Assembly (NCBI RefSeq): GCF_030818905.1
Contig: NZ_JAUTAZ010000001.1
Span: 186,001 to 250,000 of the forward strand
DNA length: 64,000 nucleotides
Reading direction: 5' to 3'
Origin: Microbacterium sp. SORGH_AS_0888
GTDB taxonomy: Bacteria; Actinomycetota; Actinomycetes; Actinomycetales; Microbacteriaceae
Made by a program: the position numbers and the translations under genes
Shown: one piece after another, positions 33,964 through 42,486 of the stretch
Layout of the letters: each line of letters begins with the position of its first letter
Position numbering within the stretch: position 1 is the stretch's first letter
The notes under the pieces: generated by a model
Database searches by the model: none
The model's input: only the letters and a program-made list of their open reading frames with translations
Told to the model about the DNA's origin: nothing

Positions 33964-35411
33964 CGACCCCAGCTGTCCGCTCGGTTCCCCGCCGGACTCG
34001 CCTCCGAAAGGTTCGCCGCACGGTCGGCAGGCCACGTCGCGCTCGGCATCGCGGTGGCCTGCGTGTACAGCGGCGTGTCCATGCACCGCTTCTGGAACAT
34101 GGAAGCCGGGGTCGATCTGGCGATCTTCACACAGGCGGCTCAGCGCTACGCACAGTTCGAATGGCCGTGGTCGGAGATCAAGGCGGCCTGGGGATTCAAC
34201 CTGCTCGGTGATCACTTCTCGCCCATTCTCGCGGTGCTCGGGCCGATCTACGCGATGGTGCCGCACGCGTGGGTGCTGCTCATCGTCCAGGCGTGCTGAT
34301 CGGCTTCACGACGGCGATCATCGCCTCCATCGCGGCTCGTCCGCTCGGTCCGTGGGCAGGTGCCGCCGTCGGCATCGTCTTCGCCGCAGCGTGGGGCGTG
34401 CAGGGGCTGGCCGTGTTCGACTTCCACGAAGTCGCCTTCGCGCTTCCGTTCCTGGCGTTGTCGTACGGCGCCCTGGTGCGGCGACACGAGCGCGCCGCGG
34501 TGCTCTGGGCGCTACCCCTCATGCTGGTCAAAGAGGACTCGGTGTTCCTCCTGCTCGGCATCGTGCTCGTGCTGCTGTGGCGTCGCAGATGGAGGCTGGC
34601 CGCCGCGCTCGCGGTCTTCGCCGTCGCATCGTTCGCGTTCATCGTGGGGGTGTTCATCCCCGCAGTGAGCTACTACGGCCGGTACACCTATTGGTCCTCC
34701 AGCGCGGCGGCCAAGGGCGACATGGTCGCCACCGCGTGGTCGGCCCTCACCACCAGCATGATGTCAGGGGCGGCGCCTCTCCTGCTTCTCGTGCTGCTCC
34801 TGCCGACGCTGGGAGTCGCGCTACGGTCTCCGCTTCTGCTCGGCGTTCTGCCGCCGCTCGCTGCCCGGCTGACGGCGCCGCATGCGGAGTACTGGGGGCT
34901 CGATCTCCACTACAACGGCGCGGTCATGGTCGTCATCATGCTCGCGTTCGTGGACGGCCTGCGAGGCCTTCGTCCATCATCCGTGCCGAAGGTCCTGACC
35001 GCAGCAGTGGCCGTGACGGTCGTGCTCGCCACGGCAGGACCGGTGGCGCGGCTCGTCACCGCTCTGAGTCGGCCCTGCGAGCCCGTGGACAGATGCGCGA
35101 GCGTCGTGATCCCGAAAGTCCTGGGGCACGTTCCCGACGGTGCGAGAGTCGCGGCCGCTGACTACGCGGCGGCGTATCTGGTGGATCGGACGCAGGTGTT
35201 CGGGCTTCACGAGGACATTCGCGACAGCGCGGGAGGACAGATCTATCCGGAGTACGTGGTGCTCGACCGTATCCACGACGACGGCTGGCAGAACGCATGG
35301 GTCAACGCCGTCGGTCCGACGCAGATCGACCATCGGTTCATGGGAGAGGCGCTGAACCTGGTGACACCGAATCCCTACGACATCGCGGTCTTCGCGGTGC
35401 GTTATCCCTGA
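33960..35411 (+). pseudogene. DUF2079 membrane protein gene, frameshifted
   Basis: The family's parts are in two frames. The first (about 33967-34299) has AGVDLAIFTQAAQRYAQFEW and LGDHFSPILAVLGPIYAM, ending QAC-stop; the second (from about 34297 to 35411) continues LIGFTTAIIASIAARPLG with the core HEVAFALPFLALSYG and many membrane helices. Homologues read QALLIG at the junction, so one base is missing near 34296 (GCGTGCTG for GCGCTGCTG). In addition the first frame has no ATG/GTG/TTG before 34054, while the GTG at 33960 is in a different frame. Total span fits one full-length multi-spanning protein. It could be decay or a sequencing error. Confidence 0.7.
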
Positions 35412-35424
35412 CGCGTGAGGGGCG

Positions 35425-35430
35425 TACCGT
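35425..35430 (+). promoter_or_regulatory. Candidate -10 of leaderless transcript
   Basis: TACCGT six bases before the ATG at 35437. Confidence 0.45.
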
Positions 35431-35436
35431 GAGGGC

Positions 35437-36036
35437 ATGCGCTTCGCCCACCTCGGTCAGAGTCCCCGCATCCATCCCGACGCGGTCGTCGCGCCGACGG
35501 CCGTCGTCTCCGGGGACGTGACGATCGGCGCCGGATGCCAGGTGCTCCACGGCGCCGTCGTCACGGCTGAGGGCGGACCGGTGACGCTCGGAGAGCACGT
35601 GATCGTCATGGAGAACGCGGTCATCCGCGCCAGCGCGACGAACCCCGTGCACATCGGCGACCACACGCTCGTGGGCCCCATGGCGAGCATCTCCGGAGCG
35701 ACGGTCGAGGAGGAGGTGTTCCTCGCGACGGGGGTCCGCGTCTTCAACGGCGCCGTGATCGGCGCGCGCAGCGAGGTGCGGATCAACGCCGTGGTCCATC
35801 TGCGCACCCACCTGCCCGAGCGCAGCGTGGTGCCGATCGGCTGGGTGGCCGTGGGCGACCCGGCGATCGTGGTCCCGCCCGACAAGCACGACGAGATCTG
35901 GGCGCGCCAGCAGGAGCTCGACTTCCCCGGCTACGTCTTCGGCCTCGACCGCGACACGCCCGACCTGATGGTCCAGCTCACCGAACGCTACGGTCGGAGC
36001 CTGTCCCGCCACGCCGACGACGAGCCCCTGCCCTAA
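35437..36036 (+). CDS. Hexapeptide-repeat (gamma carbonic anhydrase-like) protein
   Basis: 199 residues. Left-handed parallel beta-helix repeats run from about residue 10 to 150 (IHPDAVVAPTAVVSGDVTIG; VHIGDHTLVGPMASISGATV; VFLATGVRVFNGAVIG), followed by a C-terminal helix. This is the gamma-carbonic-anhydrase/PaaY/acetyltransferase fold, usually trimeric. The full three-His zinc pattern of true gamma carbonic anhydrases is not clear, so the activity could be acetyl or other acyl transfer, or none. Leaderless-type start; convergent with ppc. Confidence 0.82.
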   Translation: MRFAHLGQSPRIHPDAVVAPTAVVSGDVTIGAGCQVLHGAVVTAEGGPVTLGEHVIVMENAVIRASATNPVHIGDHTLVGPMASISGATVEEEVFLATGVRVFNGAVIGARSEVRINAVVHLRTHLPERSVVPIGWVAVGDPAIVVPPDKHDEIWARQQELDFPGYVFGLDRDTPDLMVQLTERYGRSLSRHADDEPLP

Positions 36037-36077
36037 CCCCCGCGGTTCGGCGGGGGCCAGCGCGCGGGGGTTAGGGC
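36030..36077. terminator. Bidirectional terminator
   Basis: Perfect 15-bp arms GCCCTAACCCCCGCG / CGCGGGGGTTAGGGC with an 18-base loop, starting inside the last codons of the hexapeptide gene and ending 9 bases before the ppc stop. Confidence 0.75.
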
Positions 36078-36085
36078 ACGAGGGA

Positions 36086-38767
36086 TCAGCCGGTGTTCTG
36101 CAGGCCGGCGGCGACGCCGGAGACGGACAGCAGCAGCAGACGCTGCAGCTCGGGGTCGGCGGGCGCGCCCTCGGGTGCTTCGCGGAGGGCGCGGAGGGCG
36201 CGCAGCTGCAGGAGCGACAGGGCGTCGACGTAGGGGCTTCGGAGCTTCACCGCCCGCTGCAGCACCGGCTTGTTCGCGAGCAGTCCGTCGCCCCCGGCGA
36301 TCCGCACCACCCAGTCGCGGGTGAGTGACATCTCGTCGGTCACGCGCTGCGCGAGGTCGTCCCGGTCGCCGAGTGCGAGATAGGCGCGGGCGATCCGGTC
36401 GTCCGCCTTCGCGAGGCTCATCGCGACGTTGTCGATCATGGCCCGCAGCAGCGGCCACTGCCCGTAAGCCTCCCGGAGCAGGTCGGCGTCGCCGACGGCC
36501 TCCAGCGCCGAGCCCAGGCCGAACCACCCCGCCAGGTTGATGCGGGCCTGAGTCCACGCGAACACCCACGGGATCGCGCGCAGGTCGGCGAGCGACTCGA
36601 CCGACAGGCCGCGTCGTGCCGGGCGCGAGCCCAGCGCGAGCAGCCCGATCTCCTCCATCGGGGTGACGCGCGCGAACCACGGCGCGAAGCCGGGCGCCTG
36701 CACGAGCCCGTAGAAGCAGGCCTTGGACGCGTCGGACATGGTCTGTGCGACGTCGCGGTAGCGCTCGGCCGCCGCGCGGTTGCGGTCTTCGTTCGACGGC
36801 GCTGAGGCGAGCAGGACCGCCGCGGCGACCTGATCGATATGCCGCATCGCGATGTCCGCGTCGCCGTAGCGGGCGAAGATGACCTCGCCCTGCTCGGTCA
36901 GCTTGAAGCGTCCGTCCACGGAGTGCGGAGGCTGGGCGAGCACGGCCGTTCCGGCCGGGCCGCCGCCCCGACCGAGGGCACCGCCGCGGCCGTGGAAGAG
37001 CGTGAGCTCGATGCCCTGCTCCTCGGCCCACGCGGCGATCAGGGCCTGCGCCTCGTAGAGTGCGAGGTTCGCGGCCACGGGGCCGACATCCTTGGAGGAG
37101 TCCGAGTAGCCGAGCATGACCTCGAGCCGTCGGCCGGTGGCGTCCAGGCGAGCGGCGAACTCGGGGTGCACGACGATCTCGTCGAGGATCCCGGGCGCCG
37201 CCTGCAGATCGGCGAAGGTCTCGAACAGCGGGATGACGTCGAGCACGGGCGGCGTGCCGTCCGGGCCGACCGCGTGCCGGGCGAGCCGGTGCACGGCGGC
37301 CAGGTCGTCGGCCGACTGCGTGAACGAGACGATGTAGCGGCCGGCGGCGCGGGGGCCGAAGCGGTCCTGGACGAAGGCGATCGCCCGGAACACCTCGAGC
37401 ACCTCCTCGGCCAGCTCGCTGCGCGCGGCGCCGGGCTCGGCGGCATCCAGCTCGGCCAGTACCTTCGCGTGGACGGCGGAGTGCTGCCGCACCTCCAGCT
37501 CGGCGAGGTGGAAGCCGTAGGTCTCCACCTGCCAGATGAGCTCCTGCAGGTGGCCGTAGGCCTGCCGCGCCGCGCCCGCGGCGTCCAGCGACTCCTGCAG
37601 GATGCGCAGGTCGGCGAGCAGATGTTCGGGATCCCGGTAGGCGAGGTCGGCGTCGCGCGTGCGGGTCGCCGCGATCTTGCGGGCGATCAGCAGCAGCACG
37701 CGGCGGTGGGGCTCGTTGGGCGAGCGCTTCGCGATCTCGGTCGCGGCATCCTCGTCGGCGCTGCGGAGCCTGGTCCACAGCGCATCGAGCGCGGGGGAGG
37801 CGGGCGTCGTGACGGCATCGAGCGTGAGGCCGCGGCCGATGCGGCTCGTGGCCTGCTCGAGGCCGCGCAGCACGTGGTCGCTCGCGATCGCCGCGGCCTT
37901 CCGCGTGACCTTGGCCGTGACGAAGGGGTTGCCGTCGCGGTCTCCGCCCACCCATGTGCCCACGCGCACGAAGGGCGGCACGAGCGGGCTGCGTCCGCCG
38001 CCCGCTCCGGGCTGGAGCGCGTCGTCGATGCGCCGGTACACCTGCGGGACGGCGGTGAACAGCGTGTCGTCGAACACGGCCATGACCGAGCGCACCTCGT
38101 CGACGGGCGACGGCTTCTCGGCGCGGAGAGGCGCCGTGCGCCAGAGCGTGTCGATCTCTTCGAGCATGCGGCGTTCGGCGCGTCGGCGTTCGACGCTGGC
38201 CTCGGTCGTCGTGTCGTAGTCGCCGAGGAGGTCCGACAGGCGGCGGATGCTGGTGGACACCGCGCGGCGACGGGCCTCGGTGGGGTGCGCCGTGAACACC
38301 GGGTGGAACCGCAGACCACGCAGGCGCTCGAGCGCTCGCTCCTCGCCGATCTCGGCGGTGAGGCGCCGCACGGCGCCGGCGGTCGTGTCGGTCGCGTCCG
38401 GACGCTCCTCGGCGCCGTCGCGCGCCCGGAGCGCCCGTACCCGCTGATGCTCCTCCGCGAGGTTCACGAGGTGGAAGTAGCTCGTGAACGCGCGCGCGAC
38501 CTCGTCGGCGCGGGCCACCGTGAGGCCGTCCGCGATCTCGGACGCGCGGTCGAGGGCGTCCGATCCGGGGTTCGTGTACGCCTCGATCGTGGCGACGCGC
38601 AAGCGCTCGACATCCTCGAACAGCCCCGGCGAGCCGCTTTCCTGCAGCACCCGTCCGAGCAGCGCGCCGAGCAGGCGCACGTCCGCGCGCATGCGTTCGG
38701 GCATCTCCTGCCCGGCCTCGTATCGGCCGACGAGGTCGAGTGCTTCCGTGGGAGTGGGATCGTGCAT
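36086..38767 (-). CDS. ppc: Phosphoenolpyruvate carboxylase
   Basis: 893 residues. Carboxylates PEP with bicarbonate to oxaloacetate, refilling the TCA cycle. VFTAHPTEARRR holds the first catalytic His, GYSDSSKDVGPVAAN the second-signature Lys, FHGRGGALGRGGGP the glycine-rich loop, and the chain ends in the conserved QNTG. Start ATG at 38767 has TAGCGT six bases before it, a leaderless pattern. Convergent with the hexapeptide gene and divergent from mazG. Confidence 0.97.
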   Translation of the reverse strand: MHDPTPTEALDLVGRYEAGQEMPERMRADVRLLGALLGRVLQESGSPGLFEDVERLRVATIEAYTNPGSDALDRASEIADGLTVARADEVARAFTSYFHLVNLAEEHQRVRALRARDGAEERPDATDTTAGAVRRLTAEIGEERALERLRGLRFHPVFTAHPTEARRRAVSTSIRRLSDLLGDYDTTTEASVERRRAERRMLEEIDTLWRTAPLRAEKPSPVDEVRSVMAVFDDTLFTAVPQVYRRIDDALQPGAGGGRSPLVPPFVRVGTWVGGDRDGNPFVTAKVTRKAAAIASDHVLRGLEQATSRIGRGLTLDAVTTPASPALDALWTRLRSADEDAATEIAKRSPNEPHRRVLLLIARKIAATRTRDADLAYRDPEHLLADLRILQESLDAAGAARQAYGHLQELIWQVETYGFHLAELEVRQHSAVHAKVLAELDAAEPGAARSELAEEVLEVFRAIAFVQDRFGPRAAGRYIVSFTQSADDLAAVHRLARHAVGPDGTPPVLDVIPLFETFADLQAAPGILDEIVVHPEFAARLDATGRRLEVMLGYSDSSKDVGPVAANLALYEAQALIAAWAEEQGIELTLFHGRGGALGRGGGPAGTAVLAQPPHSVDGRFKLTEQGEVIFARYGDADIAMRHIDQVAAAVLLASAPSNEDRNRAAAERYRDVAQTMSDASKACFYGLVQAPGFAPWFARVTPMEEIGLLALGSRPARRGLSVESLADLRAIPWVFAWTQARINLAGWFGLGSALEAVGDADLLREAYGQWPLLRAMIDNVAMSLAKADDRIARAYLALGDRDDLAQRVTDEMSLTRDWVVRIAGGDGLLANKPVLQRAVKLRSPYVDALSLLQLRALRALREAPEGAPADPELQRLLLLSVSGVAAGLQNTG

Positions 38768-38773
38768 GCTCCC

Positions 38774-38779
38774 ACGCTA
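38774..38779 (-). promoter_or_regulatory. Candidate -10 of leaderless ppc transcript
   Basis: TAGCGT on the minus strand, six bases before the ATG at 38767. Confidence 0.5.
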
Positions 38780-38892
38780 GTGGGCTGCTGTTTCACCGAT
38801 GTCACGCGGTATCCTGCGGCCCGTCGTCGCGTCGCGGCCCCTGGCTCGTATCCTGGCGTGCGAGGCACTCGCGCCTCGTCGGAGGTGAGCAC

Positions 38893-39618
38893 GTGACCGA
38901 TCAGCTGCGCCGTGCCGCGCAGGTCATGCACGAGGTGCGCGAGCGCTGCGTCTGGACGCAGGAGGTCGACCATCGCGCCCTCGTGCCCTACCTCGTCGAA
39001 GAGAGCCACGAGGTGATCGAGGCGGTCGAGACGGGCGACCGGGCGGCGCTGCGCGAGGAGCTGGGCGATCTGCTGTGGCAGGTGCTGTTCCACGCGGAGA
39101 TCGCCTCGCGCGATGCGGCGGAGGCCTTCGACATCGACGACGTCGCGGGCGACCTCGCGGACAAGATGGTGCGGCGGCATCCGCACGTGTTCGCGGATGC
39201 GGTGGCCGAGACGCCGGAACAGGTCCTCGTGCACTGGAACGCCGCGAAGGCCGCCGAGAAGCGGTCCCGCACGAGCGTGCTCGACGGCGTCCCGTTCGGC
39301 ATGCCGGCCCTCGCGCTCGCCCAGAAGGTCCTCGCCAAGTCCGCGAGACCAGTCCGGCGCGCCGAGACCGGCGAGAAACCCGCCGGTCTCGGCGCGCCGG
39401 ACTGGTCTCGCGGTCATGAGGCGGAGAGCGAAGCGGAGCTCGGCGAGGCGCTCCTGGCGCTCGTCGCGCTCGCACGACGACGGGGATGGGATGCGGAGCG
39501 CGCACTGCGTGAGCGCGTTCGGGCGCTCGCGACGGAGATCCGTGCGGCCGAGGCGGCGGACGCATCGGGGGCCGGCGGTCCGCGCGACCGGGACCGGCCC
39601 GACGACCTGGAAGAATAG
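38893..39618 (+). CDS. mazG: MazG-family nucleotide pyrophosphohydrolase with palindrome-encoded insert
   Basis: 241 residues. Hydrolyses NTPs to NMP and PPi, limiting mutagenic or stress nucleotides. EESHEVIEAVETGD and REELGDLLWQVLFHAEIA give the EExxE-12-28-ExxD metal motif of the first MazG domain; a degenerate second helix region follows (AELGEALLALVALARRRG). Between them, about residues 151-174 are encoded by a 73-base perfect palindrome (RPVRRAETG...GLGAPDWSRG), a basic, unrelated insert in a linker. GTG start follows GGAGG. Seven bases separate its stop from hisS. Confidence 0.88.
   Translation: MTDQLRRAAQVMHEVRERCVWTQEVDHRALVPYLVEESHEVIEAVETGDRAALREELGDLLWQVLFHAEIASRDAAEAFDIDDVAGDLADKMVRRHPHVFADAVAETPEQVLVHWNAAKAAEKRSRTSVLDGVPFGMPALALAQKVLAKSARPVRRAETGEKPAGLGAPDWSRGHEAESEAELGEALLALVALARRRGWDAERALRERVRALATEIRAAEAADASGAGGPRDRDRPDDLEE
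39341..39413. repeat. Perfect 33-bp-arm palindrome inside mazG
   Basis: Arms 39341-39373 and 39381-39413 are exact reverse complements around a 7-base loop (AGAAACC). The left arm begins CCGCGAGACCAGTCCGGCGC. It lies in frame in the coding region, and its translated residues have no counterpart in usual MazG proteins. Resembles in-gene palindromic elements known from Rickettsia, though the sequence is different. Confidence 0.88.
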
Positions 39619-39624
39619 TCCCTC

Positions 39625-40917
39625 GTGGCTGCCGTCAATCCGCCGCGCGGGATGCGCGACTTCCTCCCCGCCGAGAAGGCCCGACGCGAGCGCGTCCTCG
39701 CCGTCATCCGCGAGCGTTACCGCGCACACGGCTTCGACGAGATCGAGACGCCCGTCATGGAGGACTACGCACGCCTGCACGCCGGTATCGGCGGCGACAA
39801 CGAGAAGCTCGCCTTCAACGTCCTGAAGCGGGGGCTCGACGCCGAGGCGGTCCGCGCCGCCGCCGACGACCCGGCCGCGCTGAGCGACCTGGGCCTGCGG
39901 TACGACCTCACGGTGCCGCTCGCCCGCTTCTACGCGACGCACCGCGCCGAGCTGCCGAGCGTGTTCCGCTCGGTCCAGATCGCGCCCGTCTGGCGCGCCG
40001 AGCGGCCGCAGAAGGGCCGCTACCGCCAGTTCGTGCAGTGCGACATCGACGTGATCGGCGACGCCACCCCACGGGCCGAGGCCGAGCTGCTGGCGGCCAC
40101 CCTCGACACGCTGGACGCCTTGGGCCTCGACGGAGCCACCGTGCGCATCAACGACCGGCGTGCGCTGGACGCCATGCTGGACGTGTTCGGGTTCGCCCCG
40201 GCCGAACGACCCGGCGTGCTCATCACGATCGACAAGCTCGACAAGATCGGCCCGGACGGCGTCGAGGACGAGCTCCGCGAGCGCGGTGTCACCCCGTCCG
40301 CGGTCGACGCCTTCGCGGAGTTCCTCCGCCGCCCGGTCACGCTCGAGTACAACCCCTACGGCGAGCGGCAGATCCGCAAGGCTCTCCCCGCGGGTGTGCC
40401 GGACGAGGTCATCGCGCACCTCGTCGGCCTCGGCGAGGCGCTCGCCGCCGTCCGCGGCAGCGACCCGATCCCCGGCCCGCCGCTCGTGTTCGACCCCTTC
40501 CTCGTGCGCGGCATGGGCTACTACACGGGCACGATCTTCGAGCTCGCGCATCCGGATGTCGGGTACTCGCTCGGCGGCGGCGGCCGCTATGACGGCATGA
40601 TCGGCCGCTTCCTCGGCCAGGACGTCCCGGCGGTCGGCTTCTCGATCGGGTTCGAGCGGATCGTCGATCTCGTGACCGCCGCAACGGATGGCGAAGCCTC
40701 GGCCGTCGTCGTCGTGCACGACCGTGAGGTGCCCGCATCCGAGCTCCTGGCGCACAAGGCGGCGCTCGTCGCGAGCGGGGCGCGCGTCCGGCTGGAGCAG
40801 CGCACGAAGAACCTCAGGTCCCTGCTCGATCGGGCCGCCGCCGACGGTTACACGGCGTTCGCGACGCTCGCGGCCGGCGCCGAGCCCGGGTCGCTCGAGC
40901 TGCGCCCGCTCGACTGA
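39625..40917 (+). CDS. hisS: Histidyl-tRNA synthetase
   Basis: 430 residues. Class II synthetase charging tRNA-His. Motif 1 region PRGMRDFLP, motif 2 LRYDLTVPLARF and VWRAERPQKGRYRQFVQCD, His-binding RGMGYYTGTIFEL, motif 3 GGGGRYDGMIGRF, and a C-terminal anticodon-binding domain. GTG start. The N-terminal GIGGDNEKLAF form is that of the shorter actinobacterial-type HisRS. Cotranscribed with mazG by spacing (6 bases). Confidence 0.95.
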   Translation: MAAVNPPRGMRDFLPAEKARRERVLAVIRERYRAHGFDEIETPVMEDYARLHAGIGGDNEKLAFNVLKRGLDAEAVRAAADDPAALSDLGLRYDLTVPLARFYATHRAELPSVFRSVQIAPVWRAERPQKGRYRQFVQCDIDVIGDATPRAEAELLAATLDTLDALGLDGATVRINDRRALDAMLDVFGFAPAERPGVLITIDKLDKIGPDGVEDELRERGVTPSAVDAFAEFLRRPVTLEYNPYGERQIRKALPAGVPDEVIAHLVGLGEALAAVRGSDPIPGPPLVFDPFLVRGMGYYTGTIFELAHPDVGYSLGGGGRYDGMIGRFLGQDVPAVGFSIGFERIVDLVTAATDGEASAVVVVHDREVPASELLAHKAALVASGARVRLEQRTKNLRSLLDRAAADGYTAFATLAAGAEPGSLELRPLD

Positions 40918-40985
40918 CCCCCGCGCACATCCCGGACCGCGCACCGGCGCGCGTCGCCGCCGCGACCCCGTGCACACCACCGCGC

Positions 40986-41035
40986 CGATTTCGTGCAGCA
41001 GCGCCGCGAATCTGCGTCGCGCCTGCACGAAATCG
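40986..41035. repeat. 13-bp inverted repeat downstream of hisS
   Basis: CGATTTCGTGCAG / CTGCACGAAATCG with a 24-base interior, 69 bases after the hisS stop and 64 before the next gene. It could end the hisS transcript or be a third palindromic repeat; no T-tract. Confidence 0.6.
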
Positions 41036-41098
41036 ATGCGGTCGTGGGGCAGGGCGCCGTTCACCGCCCATTCACGTGGATGCGGTGGAGTCACGGTC

Positions 41099-41902
41099 GT
41101 GCCCTCCGTCCGCCGCACCGCGCCTGCCTGGCGCGCGCTCGCCGCCGCGGGCCTGGCGGCCATCGGACTCGCGGGGCTCGCCGCCGCGGGGCTGCGCCAT
41201 CAGGCCGCGGTCGCGCGGCGACGCATCGGGAAGCCCCTCGGCGAGCAGGCGCCGGGTGCGGATCGGGTCTGGCGACCCGGCCTCCCGGGTGAGCCGGTCG
41301 ACCTCCTCGTGCTCGGCGACTCGATCGCGGCCGGGCTCGGGGCCGAGCGTCGCAAGGACACGCTCGGCGCGCGGCTCGCGAAGGCGTCGGCGCGCGAGCT
41401 GCGCCGGCCCGTTCGCCTGCGCATCGCCGCCGTCGTCGGCGCGGAGACCTCCGATCTCGCCGCCCAGCTCGACGGGCTGCCCGAGGGCTATGCGCCGCGA
41501 GCAGCGGTGATCGTGGTGGGCGGCAACGACGTGACGCATCGCATCCCGACCGCTGTCTCGGCCGCCCGCCTGACCGATGCGCTCATACGGCTCCGGGATC
41601 GCGGTGTCGCGGTGGTGGTCGGCACCTGCCCGGACCTCGGCGCGCTCCGTCCCGTGCCGCAGCCGCTCCGCGCGCTCGCCTCTCGGCTCTCGAGGCAGCT
41701 CGCCGCGGCACAGACGGATGCCGCTCACGCGACGGGAGCGGAGGCGGTGCCGCTGGGCCGGCTGGTGGGACCGATGTTTCTCGAGGAGCCGGAGGAGATG
41801 TTCAGCCTCGACCGCTTCCACCCGAGCGCGCTCGGATATCGGCGCACATCCGAGGTGCTGCTGCCGGCGGTGCTCCGGGCGCTGGCCGACGCGCAGCCCT
41901 GA
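41099..41902 (+). CDS. SGNH/GDSL hydrolase with N-terminal membrane anchor
   Basis: 267 residues. One N-terminal hydrophobic segment (LAAAGLAAIGLAGLAAAGL, about 14-32) looks like a signal anchor, then an SGNH hydrolase domain: block I LVLGDSIAAGLGA (nucleophile Ser), block III VVGGNDVTH (Gly-Asn), and block V DRFHPSALGY (Asp and His). Likely an extracytoplasmic lipase or esterase. GTG start with GGAG eight bases upstream. Confidence 0.88.
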   Translation: MPSVRRTAPAWRALAAAGLAAIGLAGLAAAGLRHQAAVARRRIGKPLGEQAPGADRVWRPGLPGEPVDLLVLGDSIAAGLGAERRKDTLGARLAKASARELRRPVRLRIAAVVGAETSDLAAQLDGLPEGYAPRAAVIVVGGNDVTHRIPTAVSAARLTDALIRLRDRGVAVVVGTCPDLGALRPVPQPLRALASRLSRQLAAAQTDAAHATGAEAVPLGRLVGPMFLEEPEEMFSLDRFHPSALGYRRTSEVLLPAVLRALADAQP

Positions 41903-41913
41903 TCGTGCGGCGC

Positions 41914-42411
41914 TCAGCCCTGCTCGGCCGCCCAGGCCGCGACGCGCGCGGCGCTCTCCTCGTCCGAGAGGTCCTCCACCCGGGTCATGAGCGACCAGCG
42001 CACGCCGAAGGGGTCGCGCACGCTCGCGTAGCGGTCCCCGGAGACGAAGGTCGAGGCGGCCTCGCGCACCGTGGCGCCCGCGGCGACCGCCCGCTCGACG
42101 AGCGCGTCCACGTCCGGGGTGTAGAGCGCCAGCGAATAGCAGTCGTCGTCGCCCGTGGGGGCCGGCACGAGGGCGTAGTCGGGCATCGGCTCGCCGATCT
42201 GCAGCAGGCCGAGGCCGAAGTCGAGGGTCGCGTGCACGACGACGCCGCCGAACTCCGTGACGTCGATCACGCGTGCGCCGTACACGTCGCGATAGAACTC
42301 GAGGGCGCCCCGAGCGTTCGGGATCGCGAGGAACGGGGTGATGCTGGTGGCTGAGCGGGGACGCCCATCGATCGTGTGGCGGCCGGTGAGCGCGGGGGTC
42401 GATTCGGTCAT
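41914..42411 (-). CDS. VOC-family (glyoxalase/PhnB-like) protein
   Basis: 165 residues, two beta-alpha-beta-beta-beta modules of the vicinal oxygen chelate fold, closest in pattern to PhnB/glyoxalase-like proteins (SITPFLAIPNARGALEFYRD at residues 23-42; VRDPFGVRWSL near the C-terminus). Function unknown: members include metal-dependent enzymes and drug-binding proteins. Leaderless-type -10 (TAGCGT) six bases before the ATG. Divergent from the AraC regulator, only 75 bases apart, so the two may be coregulated. Confidence 0.85.
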   Translation of the reverse strand: MTESTPALTGRHTIDGRPRSATSITPFLAIPNARGALEFYRDVYGARVIDVTEFGGVVVHATLDFGLGLLQIGEPMPDYALVPAPTGDDDCYSLALYTPDVDALVERAVAAGATVREAASTFVSGDRYASVRDPFGVRWSLMTRVEDLSDEESAARVAAWAAEQG

Positions 42412-42417
42412 GTCCCG

Positions 42418-42423
42418 ACGCTA
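42418..42423 (-). promoter_or_regulatory. Candidate -10 of leaderless VOC transcript
   Basis: TAGCGT on the minus strand, six bases before the ATG at 42411. Confidence 0.5.
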
Positions 42424-42474
42424 AGGCGACGGTGGCGGGGTGCGCTTGGAGATTCGCGACAGGATGCCGCCGCC

Positions 42475-42480
42475 TACGCT
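42475..42480 (+). promoter_or_regulatory. Candidate -10 of leaderless AraC transcript
   Basis: TACGCT six bases before the ATG at 42487; the GGAG between them may also serve as a ribosome site if the start is slightly earlier. Confidence 0.45.
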
Positions 42481-42486
42481 GGAGCG

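Noticed and set aside
29953..34266. An open frame of 1437 codons antisense to mfd and pth
   Set aside because: It mirrors mfd codons; in GC-rich genes the antisense frame rarely meets stops. Composition is Arg/Asp/His-rich with no family pattern, and it crosses the frameshifted gene.
34297..34300. Programmed frameshift as explanation of the DUF2079 break
   Set aside because: No slippery heptamer, no downstream pseudoknot evident, and family members elsewhere are not known to use it; a missing base is simpler.
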